DNA from: Agrobacterium cucumeris
GTDB taxonomy: Bacteria; Pseudomonadota; Alphaproteobacteria; Rhizobiales; Rhizobiaceae
Reading direction: 5' to 3'
DNA: 64,000 nt
NCBI RefSeq assembly: GCF_030036535.1
Contig: NZ_CP080390.1
Coordinates: forward strand, 62,001-126,000
The first letter of the stretch is position 1. Each line of letters opens with the position of its first letter. Positions 17,755-26,626 of this stretch are shown one piece after another. A program made the translations under genes and the position numbers. The notes beneath the pieces are model-generated. The model ran no database searches, was not told the DNA's origin, and was given only the letters and a program-made list of their open reading frames with translations.

Positions 17755-19629
17755 TTAAGGTACAACTCTGCCGTTGGATGAATTAGCCTCCTGAAACGCT
17801 TCCTTTACGTGGCTGATCAAAGCACGTTCAGTCTCGTTAAGCGGCGTGGAGGTGGAGAATATTGCCCATAGTCGCCGCGGCGGGACTAAATGGTCGAGAG
17901 AGAACGTGTCCACGATCCCTGCCTCGATCTCCTTGATCATCACCGACGCTGGCAAGATCGTGCCAAGAGGTGAACGACGCAAAACCGAGACGATCAGAGG
18001 TACCGAACCCAACCGCATTACCGGCTCGAGCTGCACAGTAGACTTCGCAAGTGCCGTCAGAAGAGTTTGATGCATTGTGAGCTGTGAAGGTGCCAGAAGG
18101 AGCGGGATGCTCCTCAGCTCGTCTGCCGAAACTCTCTCGGCCTGAGGCGCAAAATTCAGCTTCCTATTGACGATCAGGACGACGTCTTCGCTGCGGCCAA
18201 TTAGTAGAGAGCCTACTTGCGGATCGATCCTACCAACGACAGCAATATTGAAACGGCCGGTTAGAACGCCATGATGCAGTACATGTCGAGGGCCCTCCAC
18301 AACCTCGATTTGGCAGTTCGGAAATTCATTGTGAAATGCGCTAAGCGCCACGGCCATGCATTCGGACGTCAAGGAATCTGCGCTCCAACTCACCGGTAAC
18401 GCAATCCGAATTGATTGTTCAAAGGCCGCAGCTATGTGGCTTCGTTCGCCCAGAGTGTCGTTGAAAGCCCTCTCAACGCCGACAAACAGCGAATGCAGCC
18501 TTTCAGCATCATCGGTCGGTTCAGAACCGGTCTTCTTCCGGTCGATAAGCCTTGTCCCGAGCGCATATTCGATCTGTTCAAGCTGGGCCGGTATCATCGG
18601 AGCAGTCCGTCCGGCGACGCGGGCAGCGCTCGCCATGCTGCCGGTCTGCACCACACGATTCACGGTAGAAATCTGCTTCAGGCTAACCTTGGGATGGAAA
18701 TTCGTGGCTTCGGACCAGCCCGAAGGGGCCTCGACGCCTTTGCGGACATCATTTAGCAGATTTAACAGAAGTTCATGGTCGTTAGAGAGCTCTGCGGTCA
18801 CGCAGCACGACGGACTGCGAATTACCGGAACCGCAGTGATGCCCTGGATGCGAAGACGCTGGGGTACAGTCAGTTGGGGCAGAAGTAGATCCGACTTGCG
18901 GATGTCGTCGATGAGCCCTCGGAGATCCTGCAGACTTCGATCGGTGGTGGAAATCCGTGATGTCGCGATACCGCTGGAGCGGTCGAATTTCGTGTCGCTT
19001 TGCAGTGTACCCGGCAGATCGGGAATTTCGGTTTTTGGAGCAATGTCACCACGCTCGGGTCGCTCCCCAACCGTATGGGTCAGCCTCGTCCAATGGTCTG
19101 GAGCAACGACAACAGAAGGTCCGGATACCCCAGTACCGATGGTATGTTGGATCTTGAGCTGCCCGAGTGGCACCGCGTCTGACAGAAGATGGCTGGGACC
19201 GTTCTGCATTCCGAAGGCGCCAGTACCCGTGAAGATCAAGTCTACATAAGGGTGGTCGGGTTTGGAATGGAAGCGGCGGATCGCCGTGATTACAGCGTAG
19301 GAAATTGCTGTCCAGGTATAGTCAACGTCTAATTTGAGGATGACGGGCGCCGAAGGCGCCGCGCTGCCGCCAAGTTTGGCATGACTCAAATATTCCTCGG
19401 CAAGGAGGAGACGAACACTGCGATTGTACAGCCAGACCGCCGAGCGTAGCGGAAAGGAGTTACGCCCTTTGCGACCAAAAAGCGTCACTCCAATCTGGGC
19501 TTCGAGCGTGCTGAGCTTGGCACTCAATGCCGATGGTGTGAGACCAAGCTTCGCGGCCGCATGCGCCATCGTTGGACTGTCGCAACTGACAACGAAAGCT
19601 GCCAGATGCGGAAAGTCGATCTTGGGCAT
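17755..19629 (-). CDS. Tandem-fused double LysR-type transcriptional regulator
   Basis: 624 residues, about twice the usual LysR length, in one uninterrupted frame; the start has GAGG five bases upstream. An N-terminal LysR helix-turn-helix (residues 5-62: LAAFVVSCDSPTMAHAAAKLG, LSAKLSTLEAQIGVTLFGR) and effector-like part are followed near residue 313 by a second helix-turn-helix (LKQISTVNRVVQTGSMASAARVAG in two parts, EYALGTRLIDRK) and a full substrate-binding-like domain. The second half looks better preserved; the first effector domain is weak. It lies last in a minus-strand block of uptake and catabolic genes and probably controls it. An inverted repeat TGTACC...GGTACA (17741-17765) overlaps the stop codon. 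Confidence 0.85.
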   Translation of the reverse strand: MPKIDFPHLAAFVVSCDSPTMAHAAAKLGLTPSALSAKLSTLEAQIGVTLFGRKGRNSFPLRSAVWLYNRSVRLLLAEEYLSHAKLGGSAAPSAPVILKLDVDYTWTAISYAVITAIRRFHSKPDHPYVDLIFTGTGAFGMQNGPSHLLSDAVPLGQLKIQHTIGTGVSGPSVVVAPDHWTRLTHTVGERPERGDIAPKTEIPDLPGTLQSDTKFDRSSGIATSRISTTDRSLQDLRGLIDDIRKSDLLLPQLTVPQRLRIQGITAVPVIRSPSCCVTAELSNDHELLLNLLNDVRKGVEAPSGWSEATNFHPKVSLKQISTVNRVVQTGSMASAARVAGRTAPMIPAQLEQIEYALGTRLIDRKKTGSEPTDDAERLHSLFVGVERAFNDTLGERSHIAAAFEQSIRIALPVSWSADSLTSECMAVALSAFHNEFPNCQIEVVEGPRHVLHHGVLTGRFNIAVVGRIDPQVGSLLIGRSEDVVLIVNRKLNFAPQAERVSADELRSIPLLLAPSQLTMHQTLLTALAKSTVQLEPVMRLGSVPLIVSVLRRSPLGTILPASVMIKEIEAGIVDTFSLDHLVPPRRLWAIFSTSTPLNETERALISHVKEAFQEANSSNGRVVP

Positions 19630-19681
19630 ACTAACCTCGGATGAATGTGCGCATCAGAACCTTGCGCGAGCTCTGGAGACC

Positions 19682-21007
19682 CTATGCTGAAAAGATATCG
19701 GACAACCGGGTTGCCTTGTCCAGATCACGGATCGCCCAAACATGCTTTCCGAAATCGGCCACCCTCGACTGCCTTGCGCGGGAAATGCCTCCCGCCAGTT
19801 TCCTGGTGATTTCCTCCCATCCGGCTGGATCGTCGGGCGCCCCTCGCGGCACACGCCGCCGCTCGGCCAGTCGCTTTCCGTCCAGGAAGACCACTTCGAT
19901 GTCGGGGTTGTCCGAATCCTCACTCCGCGCGAACATCGCCACCTTGACCAATAGCTCGGAAACGTCCTCATGTGCGATGGCGTTCGTTTCAAAATCGTTC
20001 AGCGTTAACTCGCCTTGGAGCAGGGCGGTCGCCACCGTATAGTTCATGCTGAACTTCGCCTCGATTCCCGTTCTCGGCTTCGGAAAGCGCAGATAGCGGA
20101 TGCACTCGTCGCGGACGAAACAGTTGATCCGTTCGATCGCTTTGATGTCGAAACCAGACAGCGCTCGGATCGTCAATGCGCCATCAATTGCAAGATGGGT
20201 GCAGCTGCAGCAAGGATAAAGCTTTACTGCAAGGCCGGGGGTAACAAGTTCCCAAGGGTTGCCGAGAGCTGGCAACGTTGCTGCTGATCCGCCTGTGAAT
20301 GCATCCAGGAAACCGGATGGTGCCTCAAGGATGCCAGATCCGGCCGTGAAGTCGCTTTCTGCCAGCTTTGCAGCAAGGAAGCCAGCTTGAGCGGCCCGGC
20401 CGCAATGCAAACTCTTCGTCATCGTTCCGGTGTTGCCAAGGATGCCCCCGGCAAAGGAGCACGCGATCGCGAGTGCGTGCTCCGTTTGGCGCGCGTCGAG
20501 GCCACGCAAGTTGGCCGCAGCGCCGGCAGCTGCGAGAGTCCCGAGCGTCGACATCGTATGCCACCCTTGGCGCGTATGTGCGCTGCCCACTGCGATGCCA
20601 AGCTTGCAGGCGATCTCGATCCCGACTGCATAGGACCGCAGGAATGCCCGGCCGCTCGCTTGCGTTTCGAAGGCCGTCGGCAGCAGCGCACTGACGATCG
20701 GGGCACTCGGATGGCCATTCATCGAGAACTCGCTCGTATCATCAAAGTCGTCTGCATGCGCGCAGGTGCCGGTCAGAAGAGCCGCCAGTGCAGGATCGCT
20801 CCAGCAACCTAGACCAGGGACGGGAATGCCCTCCCGATCGTTCCCTGGTGCGCATACTGCAACGAGAATTTCTACAGGCCGAGACGCCGTGCCAGCATAT
20901 ATGCAAGCGAGTGTGTCGGCCACATGGATCTTTGCGCGCTCGGACACAGACTGAGGCACTTCCCGCACATGGGCGATGAAGTCGGAAAGCTCGGCTGTTA
21001 TGGACAT
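19682..21007 (-). CDS. MmgE/PrpD family protein
   Basis: 441 residues, the usual family length. Features are the start ITAELSDFIAHVREVP, HADDFDDTSEFSMNGHPSAPI (the conserved active-site region near residue 85), GWHTMSTLGTLAAAGAAANL and KLYPCCSCTHLAIDGAL. Relatives include 2-methylcitrate dehydratase and cis-aconitate decarboxylase, so a dehydratase, decarboxylase or isomerase acting on a carboxylic acid is likely. It follows the ABC importer genes on the same strand, 92 bases after the ATPase gene, and may act on a compound they import. The substrate is unknown. Confidence 0.85.
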   Translation of the reverse strand: MSITAELSDFIAHVREVPQSVSERAKIHVADTLACIYAGTASRPVEILVAVCAPGNDREGIPVPGLGCWSDPALAALLTGTCAHADDFDDTSEFSMNGHPSAPIVSALLPTAFETQASGRAFLRSYAVGIEIACKLGIAVGSAHTRQGWHTMSTLGTLAAAGAAANLRGLDARQTEHALAIACSFAGGILGNTGTMTKSLHCGRAAQAGFLAAKLAESDFTAGSGILEAPSGFLDAFTGGSAATLPALGNPWELVTPGLAVKLYPCCSCTHLAIDGALTIRALSGFDIKAIERINCFVRDECIRYLRFPKPRTGIEAKFSMNYTVATALLQGELTLNDFETNAIAHEDVSELLVKVAMFARSEDSDNPDIEVVFLDGKRLAERRRVPRGAPDDPAGWEEITRKLAGGISRARQSRVADFGKHVWAIRDLDKATRLSDIFSA

Positions 21008-21099
21008 GACAATGTTCGGACTTGTGCGCCTTGGAAATGAAGAAAACAGGCCATGTCTTGGGCACCTAGCGGAGACGCCGGCCGTAATTCGCCAACTGT

Positions 21100-21885
21100 T
21101 TAGGAGATTCGCTCCAGGAATTCGGCCGTGCGAGCGTTTTGGGGGCGACCAAAAATCTGCTCTGGTGGCCCCTGTTCAATGATGGAGCCCTTATCCATCA
21201 CAACGACTCGGTCGGCCACCTCTCGTGCGAAACCCATTTCGTGAGTGACGACGATCATGGTCATGCCCTTGCCGGCGAGTTCTTTCATGACAGAGAGAAC
21301 TTCGCCGACCATTTCCGGATCAAGTGCGCTGGTCGGCTCGTCAAAAAGAACAATCTCGGGCTTCATCGCGAGAACGCGAGCAATTGCTACACGCTGCTGC
21401 TGGCCACCCGAGAGTTGCGCGGGATACTGATCTCGCTTATCGGCCAATCCGACGCGCTCCAGCAGGGCAATTCCTTCCTGGATCGCCTCTTGCCTCGGGC
21501 GCTTTAGAACATGAACGGGAGCCTCGATGATGTTCTGCAGAGCGGTCAGATGCGGAAATAGATTGAAGCGCTGGAAAACCATGCCAACATTCCTGCGGAT
21601 TGCGGCCTTTTCCTTCTCGCTGAGTGGGACCTTTTTACCGCCTGCGAGCTTGTTGCTCACAAGTGCGCCATTCAGGTAGATCTCACCGCTCTGGATTTGC
21701 TCCAGATGATTGATACAACGGATAAGCGTCGTTTTGCCGGAGCCGGACGGACCGATGACGACAACGGTCTCCTTAGGTTGGACCGTCATTGAAACATTCT
21801 TGAACACGCTCAGGGTACCGAACGACTTGCTTACGCCGCGGAGTTCCACGGCAGGTGCCACGCTGGCTTTGGATTGATCGGCCAT
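21100..21885 (-). CDS. Polar amino-acid ABC transporter ATPase
   Basis: 261 residues. Walker [10 protein letters not shown] (near 45), signature [13 protein letters not shown], Walker B ILF-type [14 protein letters not shown] and the H-loop [16 protein letters not shown] are complete. Sequence style is that of the GlnQ/HisP group that energises amino-acid and opine importers. The start lies at the stop codon of the preceding permease gene, which indicates translational coupling. It works at the inner face of the cytoplasmic membrane with the two permeases and binding protein encoded upstream. Confidence 0.93.
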   Translation of the reverse strand: MADQSKASVAPAVELRGVSKSFGTLSVFKNVSMTVQPKETVVVIGPSGSGKTTLIRCINHLEQIQSGEIYLNGALVSNKLAGGKKVPLSEKEKAAIRRNVGMVFQRFNLFPHLTALQNIIEAPVHVLKRPRQEAIQEGIALLERVGLADKRDQYPAQLSGGQQQRVAIARVLAMKPEIVLFDEPTSALDPEMVGEVLSVMKELAGKGMTMIVVTHEMGFAREVADRVVVMDKGSIIEQGPPEQIFGRPQNARTAEFLERIS

Positions 21886-21886
21886 T

Positions 21887-22654
21887 TCAGGTTTCCATCT
21901 GTAACAGGTTGGGGGCGTTCGACTCGGGCTCGCGCGCAGCAGTGCGAGGACTCCAGGACAGCCGGTTCTCGATCCATTGTTGAAGGACGGTCCACACCCC
22001 GGTCAGCACGAGATAGTAGACGGAGATCGCCGCATAAACTTCGAAGGTCTTGAAGTTTTGCGATCGCAGGCTGTCGGCGACGTGTACGAGTTCTGGAACG
22101 GCGATGACGCTCAGGAACGCAGTGGTCTTGAACATCATGTTGCATTGGTTTCCGAGCGAGGGGAGGATGATGCGAAGCGCCTGGGGGAGGATGATCCGGC
22201 GCATCGCCAACGACGGCAACATGCCCAATGCCTGTGCGGCCTCGCTTTGTCCTTTCTCGACCGATCGGATGCCGGCCCGCGTGATCTCGCTCATATATGC
22301 TGCTTCGTGCAAGCTGAATGCGAATATGCCAGCGACAATCGCTCCGCTGATGGAAAACGCCGGCGTCGTGATTGTCGACGGGAAGATGTCAACACCGATC
22401 AGGTAGGGCAGCCCAAAATAGATTAGAAACAACTGCACGAGGATAGGAGTTCCTCGGAAGAACCAGACGTAAAGCCAGTTGAAACCTCTAAGCGCGCCAT
22501 ACAGGCTCAGTCCGAATAGTGCCAGGAACAGTCCCGCAATGATCCCGACCGCCATTGATGTGAGAGTGACGGAGACGGTGAGCCAGACAGCATATATAAG
22601 CTGCGGTGGTGGCGAGAAAACCAGCTCGAGGAAATAGTGCAGGTCAAAGTTCAT
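21887..22654 (-). CDS. Polar amino-acid ABC transporter permease (second)
   Basis: 255 residues from an ATG with GGGAG seven bases upstream. Several hydrophobic segments and the HisM/GlnP-type EAA loop ([25 protein letters not shown] in two parts, then the LPQALR motif) mark it as a membrane permease subunit. [16 protein letters not shown] is the conserved family sequence. It is paralogous to the permease just upstream; the pair probably forms a heterodimer. It likely imports an amino-acid-like compound such as an opine. Confidence 0.92.
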   Translation of the reverse strand: MNFDLHYFLELVFSPPPQLIYAVWLTVSVTLTSMAVGIIAGLFLALFGLSLYGALRGFNWLYVWFFRGTPILVQLFLIYFGLPYLIGVDIFPSTITTPAFSISGAIVAGIFAFSLHEAAYMSEITRAGIRSVEKGQSEAAQALGMLPSLAMRRIILPQALRIILPSLGNQCNMMFKTTAFLSVIAVPELVHVADSLRSQNFKTFEVYAAISVYYLVLTGVWTVLQQWIENRLSWSPRTAAREPESNAPNLLQMET

Positions 22655-22741
22655 GATTGAGCTCCCGGAGCAACTTCGCCGCCTTCATGAGACCGAGTGG
22701 CGTTCGAGCGACTACGCTCGCCGAATTGGGTGCGGACCAGG

Positions 22742-23464
22742 TCATATCGAAACGAAGCCCTTTGAATAACGCTTCTCCAATGCTTCTTGGAGAAAGCTCC
22801 AAGCGGTTGTGAGCGCGAGGTAGTAGATCGATACGCCGAGATAGACCTCGAAGGTTTTGTAGGTCACTGAATTCACTGCGTCGGTGATAAACAGCATCTC
22901 TGGAACCGCGATCAGGTACAGCAACGATGTCGCCTTGAACATGCCGTTCATCTGATTGCCAAGTGGAGGCAACATGATGCGAATTGCCTGTGGCAGAATG
23001 ATCCGCTGCATGAGAAGCCCCGGCGTCATGCCGACGGCCCTGCCGGCATCCCACTGGCCATGGTCGACCGAAGCGATAGCGCCGCGAGAAATTTCGCTGA
23101 AGTATGCCGCCTCATGGAGCGCGAAGGCGGTCACCCCCGCGACAATCGCCCCGCTGATCGAAATGAAGCCGAACAGATGCACGTCCTGCGGAAAAAGATC
23201 GACATTCGTCAGATAGGGGAGGCCGAAATAGATCAGAATGACCTGCACAAGGAGCGGTGTGCCGCGAAACACGAAGATGTAGGCGCTGTTGAACCAGCGG
23301 AGCACGCGCCATCGTGATAGTCCGAACAGGGACAAGACAAGCCCCAACACCACACCGATGACCATGGACGCGAACGCGACCAGAACCGTCGTGAGCAGAC
23401 CGCGCAGAAGGGCGGGCCGGGGATTGAAGACAAAATCCAGGAAAAAGGCGATATCGAACTGCAT
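22742..23464 (-). CDS. Polar amino-acid ABC transporter permease (first)
   Basis: 240 residues. It has the same family hallmarks as its neighbour: [20 protein letters not shown], the EAA loop around SEISRGAIASVDHGQWDAG and LPQAIRIMLPPLGNQ. About five membrane segments. It lies between the binding-protein gene and the second permease, with an 87-base gap to the latter. It forms the transmembrane channel of the importer. Confidence 0.92.
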   Translation of the reverse strand: MQFDIAFFLDFVFNPRPALLRGLLTTVLVAFASMVIGVVLGLVLSLFGLSRWRVLRWFNSAYIFVFRGTPLLVQVILIYFGLPYLTNVDLFPQDVHLFGFISISGAIVAGVTAFALHEAAYFSEISRGAIASVDHGQWDAGRAVGMTPGLLMQRIILPQAIRIMLPPLGNQMNGMFKATSLLYLIAVPEMLFITDAVNSVTYKTFEVYLGVSIYYLALTTAWSFLQEALEKRYSKGFVSI

Positions 23465-23605
23465 GTCGATAATGTCCCCGTTTCTTATTGTGTTCGAGTT
23501 CCGTTGCCGAGGACCTTACCTCTTGCGCGGAGGGCTGCCGCCGAAGCGGCAGGCCAGGAGTGTACACCTACTCGAACCTATCGAGCGTTGGGCATCTGCG
23601 GAAAA

Positions 23606-24505
23606 TCATGGGCACTGCTTGTCGTTGCGGCAAAGCTCGACATGGCCGTCCATGCCCCAGGTCTTGGCGGCCTGCTCGACATAGCCGCTTTCGTAGAGAG
23701 AGACATAAGCCTTGCGTACGGCTTCTTGCAGCGCAGGGTCGTCCTTGCGAAGCACAATACCGATGGTGAGGGGGTCGATCGGTAGACCGCCGATCTCATA
23801 TTTATCGCCGGTGAGCTTCTTGAAGTAGGAGAGTGTCATCGCGTCGCTCACGAAAGCGTCCACACGTTTCAGATCGAGCTGCCGGAACGTGACCGTATTC
23901 TGCGGATAGGACTGGATCTCGATCGGTGGCTTGCCTTCGGCGCTGACCTTGGTGTTGGCTTCCTTCAGTAGGCGTTCGTTGGTGCTCGAGACCAGAACCG
24001 CGACGCGGTGTCCTGAAAGATCCTCGTAAGTCTTGATATTGAGGGGGTTTCCTTTCGGGACAAGGAGGCCCATCCGCTCGCGCACGTACTCCACGAAATT
24101 GTATTTTGCGACGCGAGCTAGACTTTTCGAATTGTTCGACATGACTGCATCGCATTTACCCGTGTCCAAAGCAGCGAAGATACTGGCGAACGGATAGTGG
24201 ACGACTTCGGTTTTGATACCCATCGCCGGGCCAATCGCCGACATTACGTCAACATTGAAGCCTTTCGGCGTGACGCCGTCTTCATCCAGGAAGCCGCCGG
24301 GGGGATTGCCGAGTTCGGTGCACATGACAATCTTGCCGGCCTTCGCCAGTTTTTCGGTTGGCTCGACGCTCTTCGTGATTCCCGAAGCCGCCTGGCTGTT
24401 TTCATATGCTTTGCCTTCGGATGGCTCCGCCGCCTTTGCTGCCGGTGCGATACAGACTCCGGCAAGAAGTAGATTCACGATCAATGCGTAAGAACGAATT
24501 CTCAT
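23606..24505 (-). CDS. Polar amino-acid ABC transporter substrate-binding protein
   Basis: 299 residues with an Sec signal peptide (about 1-25, ending in APAAKA before AEPSEG) and a GGGGAA ribosome-binding site. The SBP family 3 pattern is clear: GFLDEDGVTPKGFNVDVMSAIG, DTGKCDAVMSNNSKS and LSGHRVAVLVSSTN. It captures the substrate in the periplasm for the two permeases. Linkage to hydantoinase subunits suggests a cyclic amide or opine lactam as ligand, but only context supports that. Confidence 0.9.
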   Translation of the reverse strand: MRIRSYALIVNLLLAGVCIAPAAKAAEPSEGKAYENSQAASGITKSVEPTEKLAKAGKIVMCTELGNPPGGFLDEDGVTPKGFNVDVMSAIGPAMGIKTEVVHYPFASIFAALDTGKCDAVMSNNSKSLARVAKYNFVEYVRERMGLLVPKGNPLNIKTYEDLSGHRVAVLVSSTNERLLKEANTKVSAEGKPPIEIQSYPQNTVTFRQLDLKRVDAFVSDAMTLSYFKKLTGDKYEIGGLPIDPLTIGIVLRKDDPALQEAVRKAYVSLYESGYVEQAAKTWGMDGHVELCRNDKQCP

Positions 24506-24662
24506 TGTATTCCCCTTTCTTCTTCACGATGTTAGATCGTTTTCACTACGCGGGACGCATCTCCTGTGATCGAGAATTACGTCCAGGTGTTTTGGTTTCG
24601 GCAATGGGCGATGGTCGCTGGCTATTCTCCGCTGTTGTTGTCATGGACGCACCGCTAAGCTG

Positions 24663-26624
24663 TCATTGCTGCAAAAGCCGGTTTTCCTCCGCGAGTGCAT
24701 TCGGGATTAAATCGAGCGTCGCTCTTTTGCTTTCCTTGATGAAGCGCGAAACCGTATTGCGTACGAGGGTTGCTCTGACCGAAGCGTCATAATCAAAAGA
24801 ACGGACGGCCAGGGCAGCCCGGACGTCGATGGGCCAGATGGCGTCGAACGCCTGTCGCGTTTCACAATGCGAGAATCGGTTGTTGCCCTTGATCATGGCC
24901 GACCTGGCTGCCTCAGTGGCCTTCATATCGATCGTGAAGTCATCGCGAATTACCACCCCGTAGGCCGCGCGAGCTTTTTCAGCTGAGACGACGCCCCGCT
25001 TTACGTCCGCGAGCACAAGCTCGGGATCTCTCTCTGACGCTGGCCCAAACCCGCCCCCCGCCGGAGTGATCAGGCGGACGACGTCACCCCGCTTGAAGTG
25101 GAGAACGTCAATCTTGCCGATCTCACGTTCATCCTTCGTGTCGGGGTTGACGATGACGCGCGCGAGGGATCCGGCTTCGCCGCCCATGATACCCCATGGA
25201 GTGAATTTGAGCCGATCCATGCCGCGCACCGTCATGACGGCCTCAACGTCGGTGTTCTCCAGATCCAGGACCACCGAGGCGCCGCTGCGCCAACGACCCG
25301 GTGCCTGGCTGTCGATGACAAGGCCGTATCGTTGAACGCGCATGATAGTTTCGACTTCGATAGTCTCCGCCGGCACGGTCAAAAGTGAGCCCGACCGGTT
25401 GTCGACGCCATCGATACCGTCGTGTCCTATTTTACCGCCACCGCCGCCGCAAATTGGATTGATCACGCTCACACGCTTGCCGCCATGAAGACGGTCGCGT
25501 CCGGTGACCACGATGATCCCCGACATACCCGGGCCAGCTGCGGCCAGTCCTCCGGGGATTGCGGCGTTCAAGCAACCAAGCACAACGTCGTAGACGCGGG
25601 TCGACGCGGTGACGCGTGATCCGCCGGCGGCTGGGAAGTTCGCATTGATGATCGTTCCGCGGGGAGCGATGATCTTGACCGGCCGCAGAAGGCCACGGTT
25701 CCGGGGAGCGTCTGGCGCCTTTGTCAGGATATAGTAGATTAGCGATTGCAGGGTATAGGGATGTGTGGTCGAGCCAGTGACATAGTTGAAGGCTGCGAGG
25801 ACCTGAGGATCCGTTCCGGTAAAATCAAACAGTAAATCGCTGCCGGTGACCGTCATCTTCGCATGGATATTGATGAATTCACCGGCCTTCATACCCTCAA
25901 TGTAGTCGGCGAACTCGTAAATTCCGTCGGGAATTTCGGCGATAACCTCCCGGGCCCTCGCTTCTGATAGGGCGAGCGTTGCATCCATCCCGTCGATGAC
26001 TTCCTGCGTCGAATACCGATCACAGAGTTGGCCGAGACGCACATCCATGCTCTTCATAGCAGAGAACATTGCTTGGATATCGCCCCACAGCTCCGATGAG
26101 ATGCGGCTGTTATCGAGCAAAATGTTTCTGACGGCCTCGTTGAGAACTCCCTCGCGATACAGAAGCACGGGGCGGAGCCTCAGCCCCTCCTGAAATGTTT
26201 CCGTAAGTGTCGGCGCTATGCTTCCGGGAACCGCGCCGCCGATGTCTGAGGCATGCACGAAGGCCCATGCCAGCGCTATGAGCCGGCCGTCGCGGAAGAT
26301 CGGATGCACCAGCGACACATCCATCATATGGGTGACCATGCCGTCGCTTGAGAATGGATCATTGGTTATGATGCAGTCTCCAGGCTTCAGGGAGGAAATT
26401 GGGATATCACCGAGACCGCCCTTGACCGACAGTCCGATGAAGGCGCTGACACCGGTATTTACGGGGTAGGCGAATGCTTCACCCTCAGCATTTGCCAATG
26501 CGCACTGGAAATCCTGAACGAGCTTCACGAAGGTTGTGTGAGCCGTACGCTGAAGGGTCGAGGATGCTTCTTCGACGATCGCGTTGAACCGGTTCGCCAT
26601 GATTGCAGTTTGTACGGGATCCAT
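24663..26624 (-). CDS. Hydantoinase B/oxoprolinase family protein
   Basis: 653 residues from an ATG two bases after the stop of the A subunit, with GGAGG eight bases upstream; a longer frame upstream would overlap that gene. Family landmarks are NRFNAIVEEASSTLQRTAHT, ITNDPFSSDGMVTHMMD, DFTGTDPQVLAAFNYV, SRVTASTRVYDVVLG and the C-terminal AGGGGFGP-like TPAGGGFGPASERDPE. With HyuA it forms an ATP-dependent enzyme that opens cyclic amides such as 5-oxoproline, hydantoins or acetophenone-type substrates. Here an opine-derived lactam is an attractive but unproven substrate. Confidence 0.9.
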   Translation of the reverse strand: MDPVQTAIMANRFNAIVEEASSTLQRTAHTTFVKLVQDFQCALANAEGEAFAYPVNTGVSAFIGLSVKGGLGDIPISSLKPGDCIITNDPFSSDGMVTHMMDVSLVHPIFRDGRLIALAWAFVHASDIGGAVPGSIAPTLTETFQEGLRLRPVLLYREGVLNEAVRNILLDNSRISSELWGDIQAMFSAMKSMDVRLGQLCDRYSTQEVIDGMDATLALSEARAREVIAEIPDGIYEFADYIEGMKAGEFINIHAKMTVTGSDLLFDFTGTDPQVLAAFNYVTGSTTHPYTLQSLIYYILTKAPDAPRNRGLLRPVKIIAPRGTIINANFPAAGGSRVTASTRVYDVVLGCLNAAIPGGLAAAGPGMSGIIVVTGRDRLHGGKRVSVINPICGGGGGKIGHDGIDGVDNRSGSLLTVPAETIEVETIMRVQRYGLVIDSQAPGRWRSGASVVLDLENTDVEAVMTVRGMDRLKFTPWGIMGGEAGSLARVIVNPDTKDEREIGKIDVLHFKRGDVVRLITPAGGGFGPASERDPELVLADVKRGVVSAEKARAAYGVVIRDDFTIDMKATEAARSAMIKGNNRFSHCETRQAFDAIWPIDVRAALAVRSFDYDASVRATLVRNTVSRFIKESKRATLDLIPNALAEENRLLQQ

Positions 26625-26626
26625 TT

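Noticed and set aside
18356..19249. 297-codon frame opposite the LysR gene
   Set aside because: Shadow frame with no recognisable protein features.
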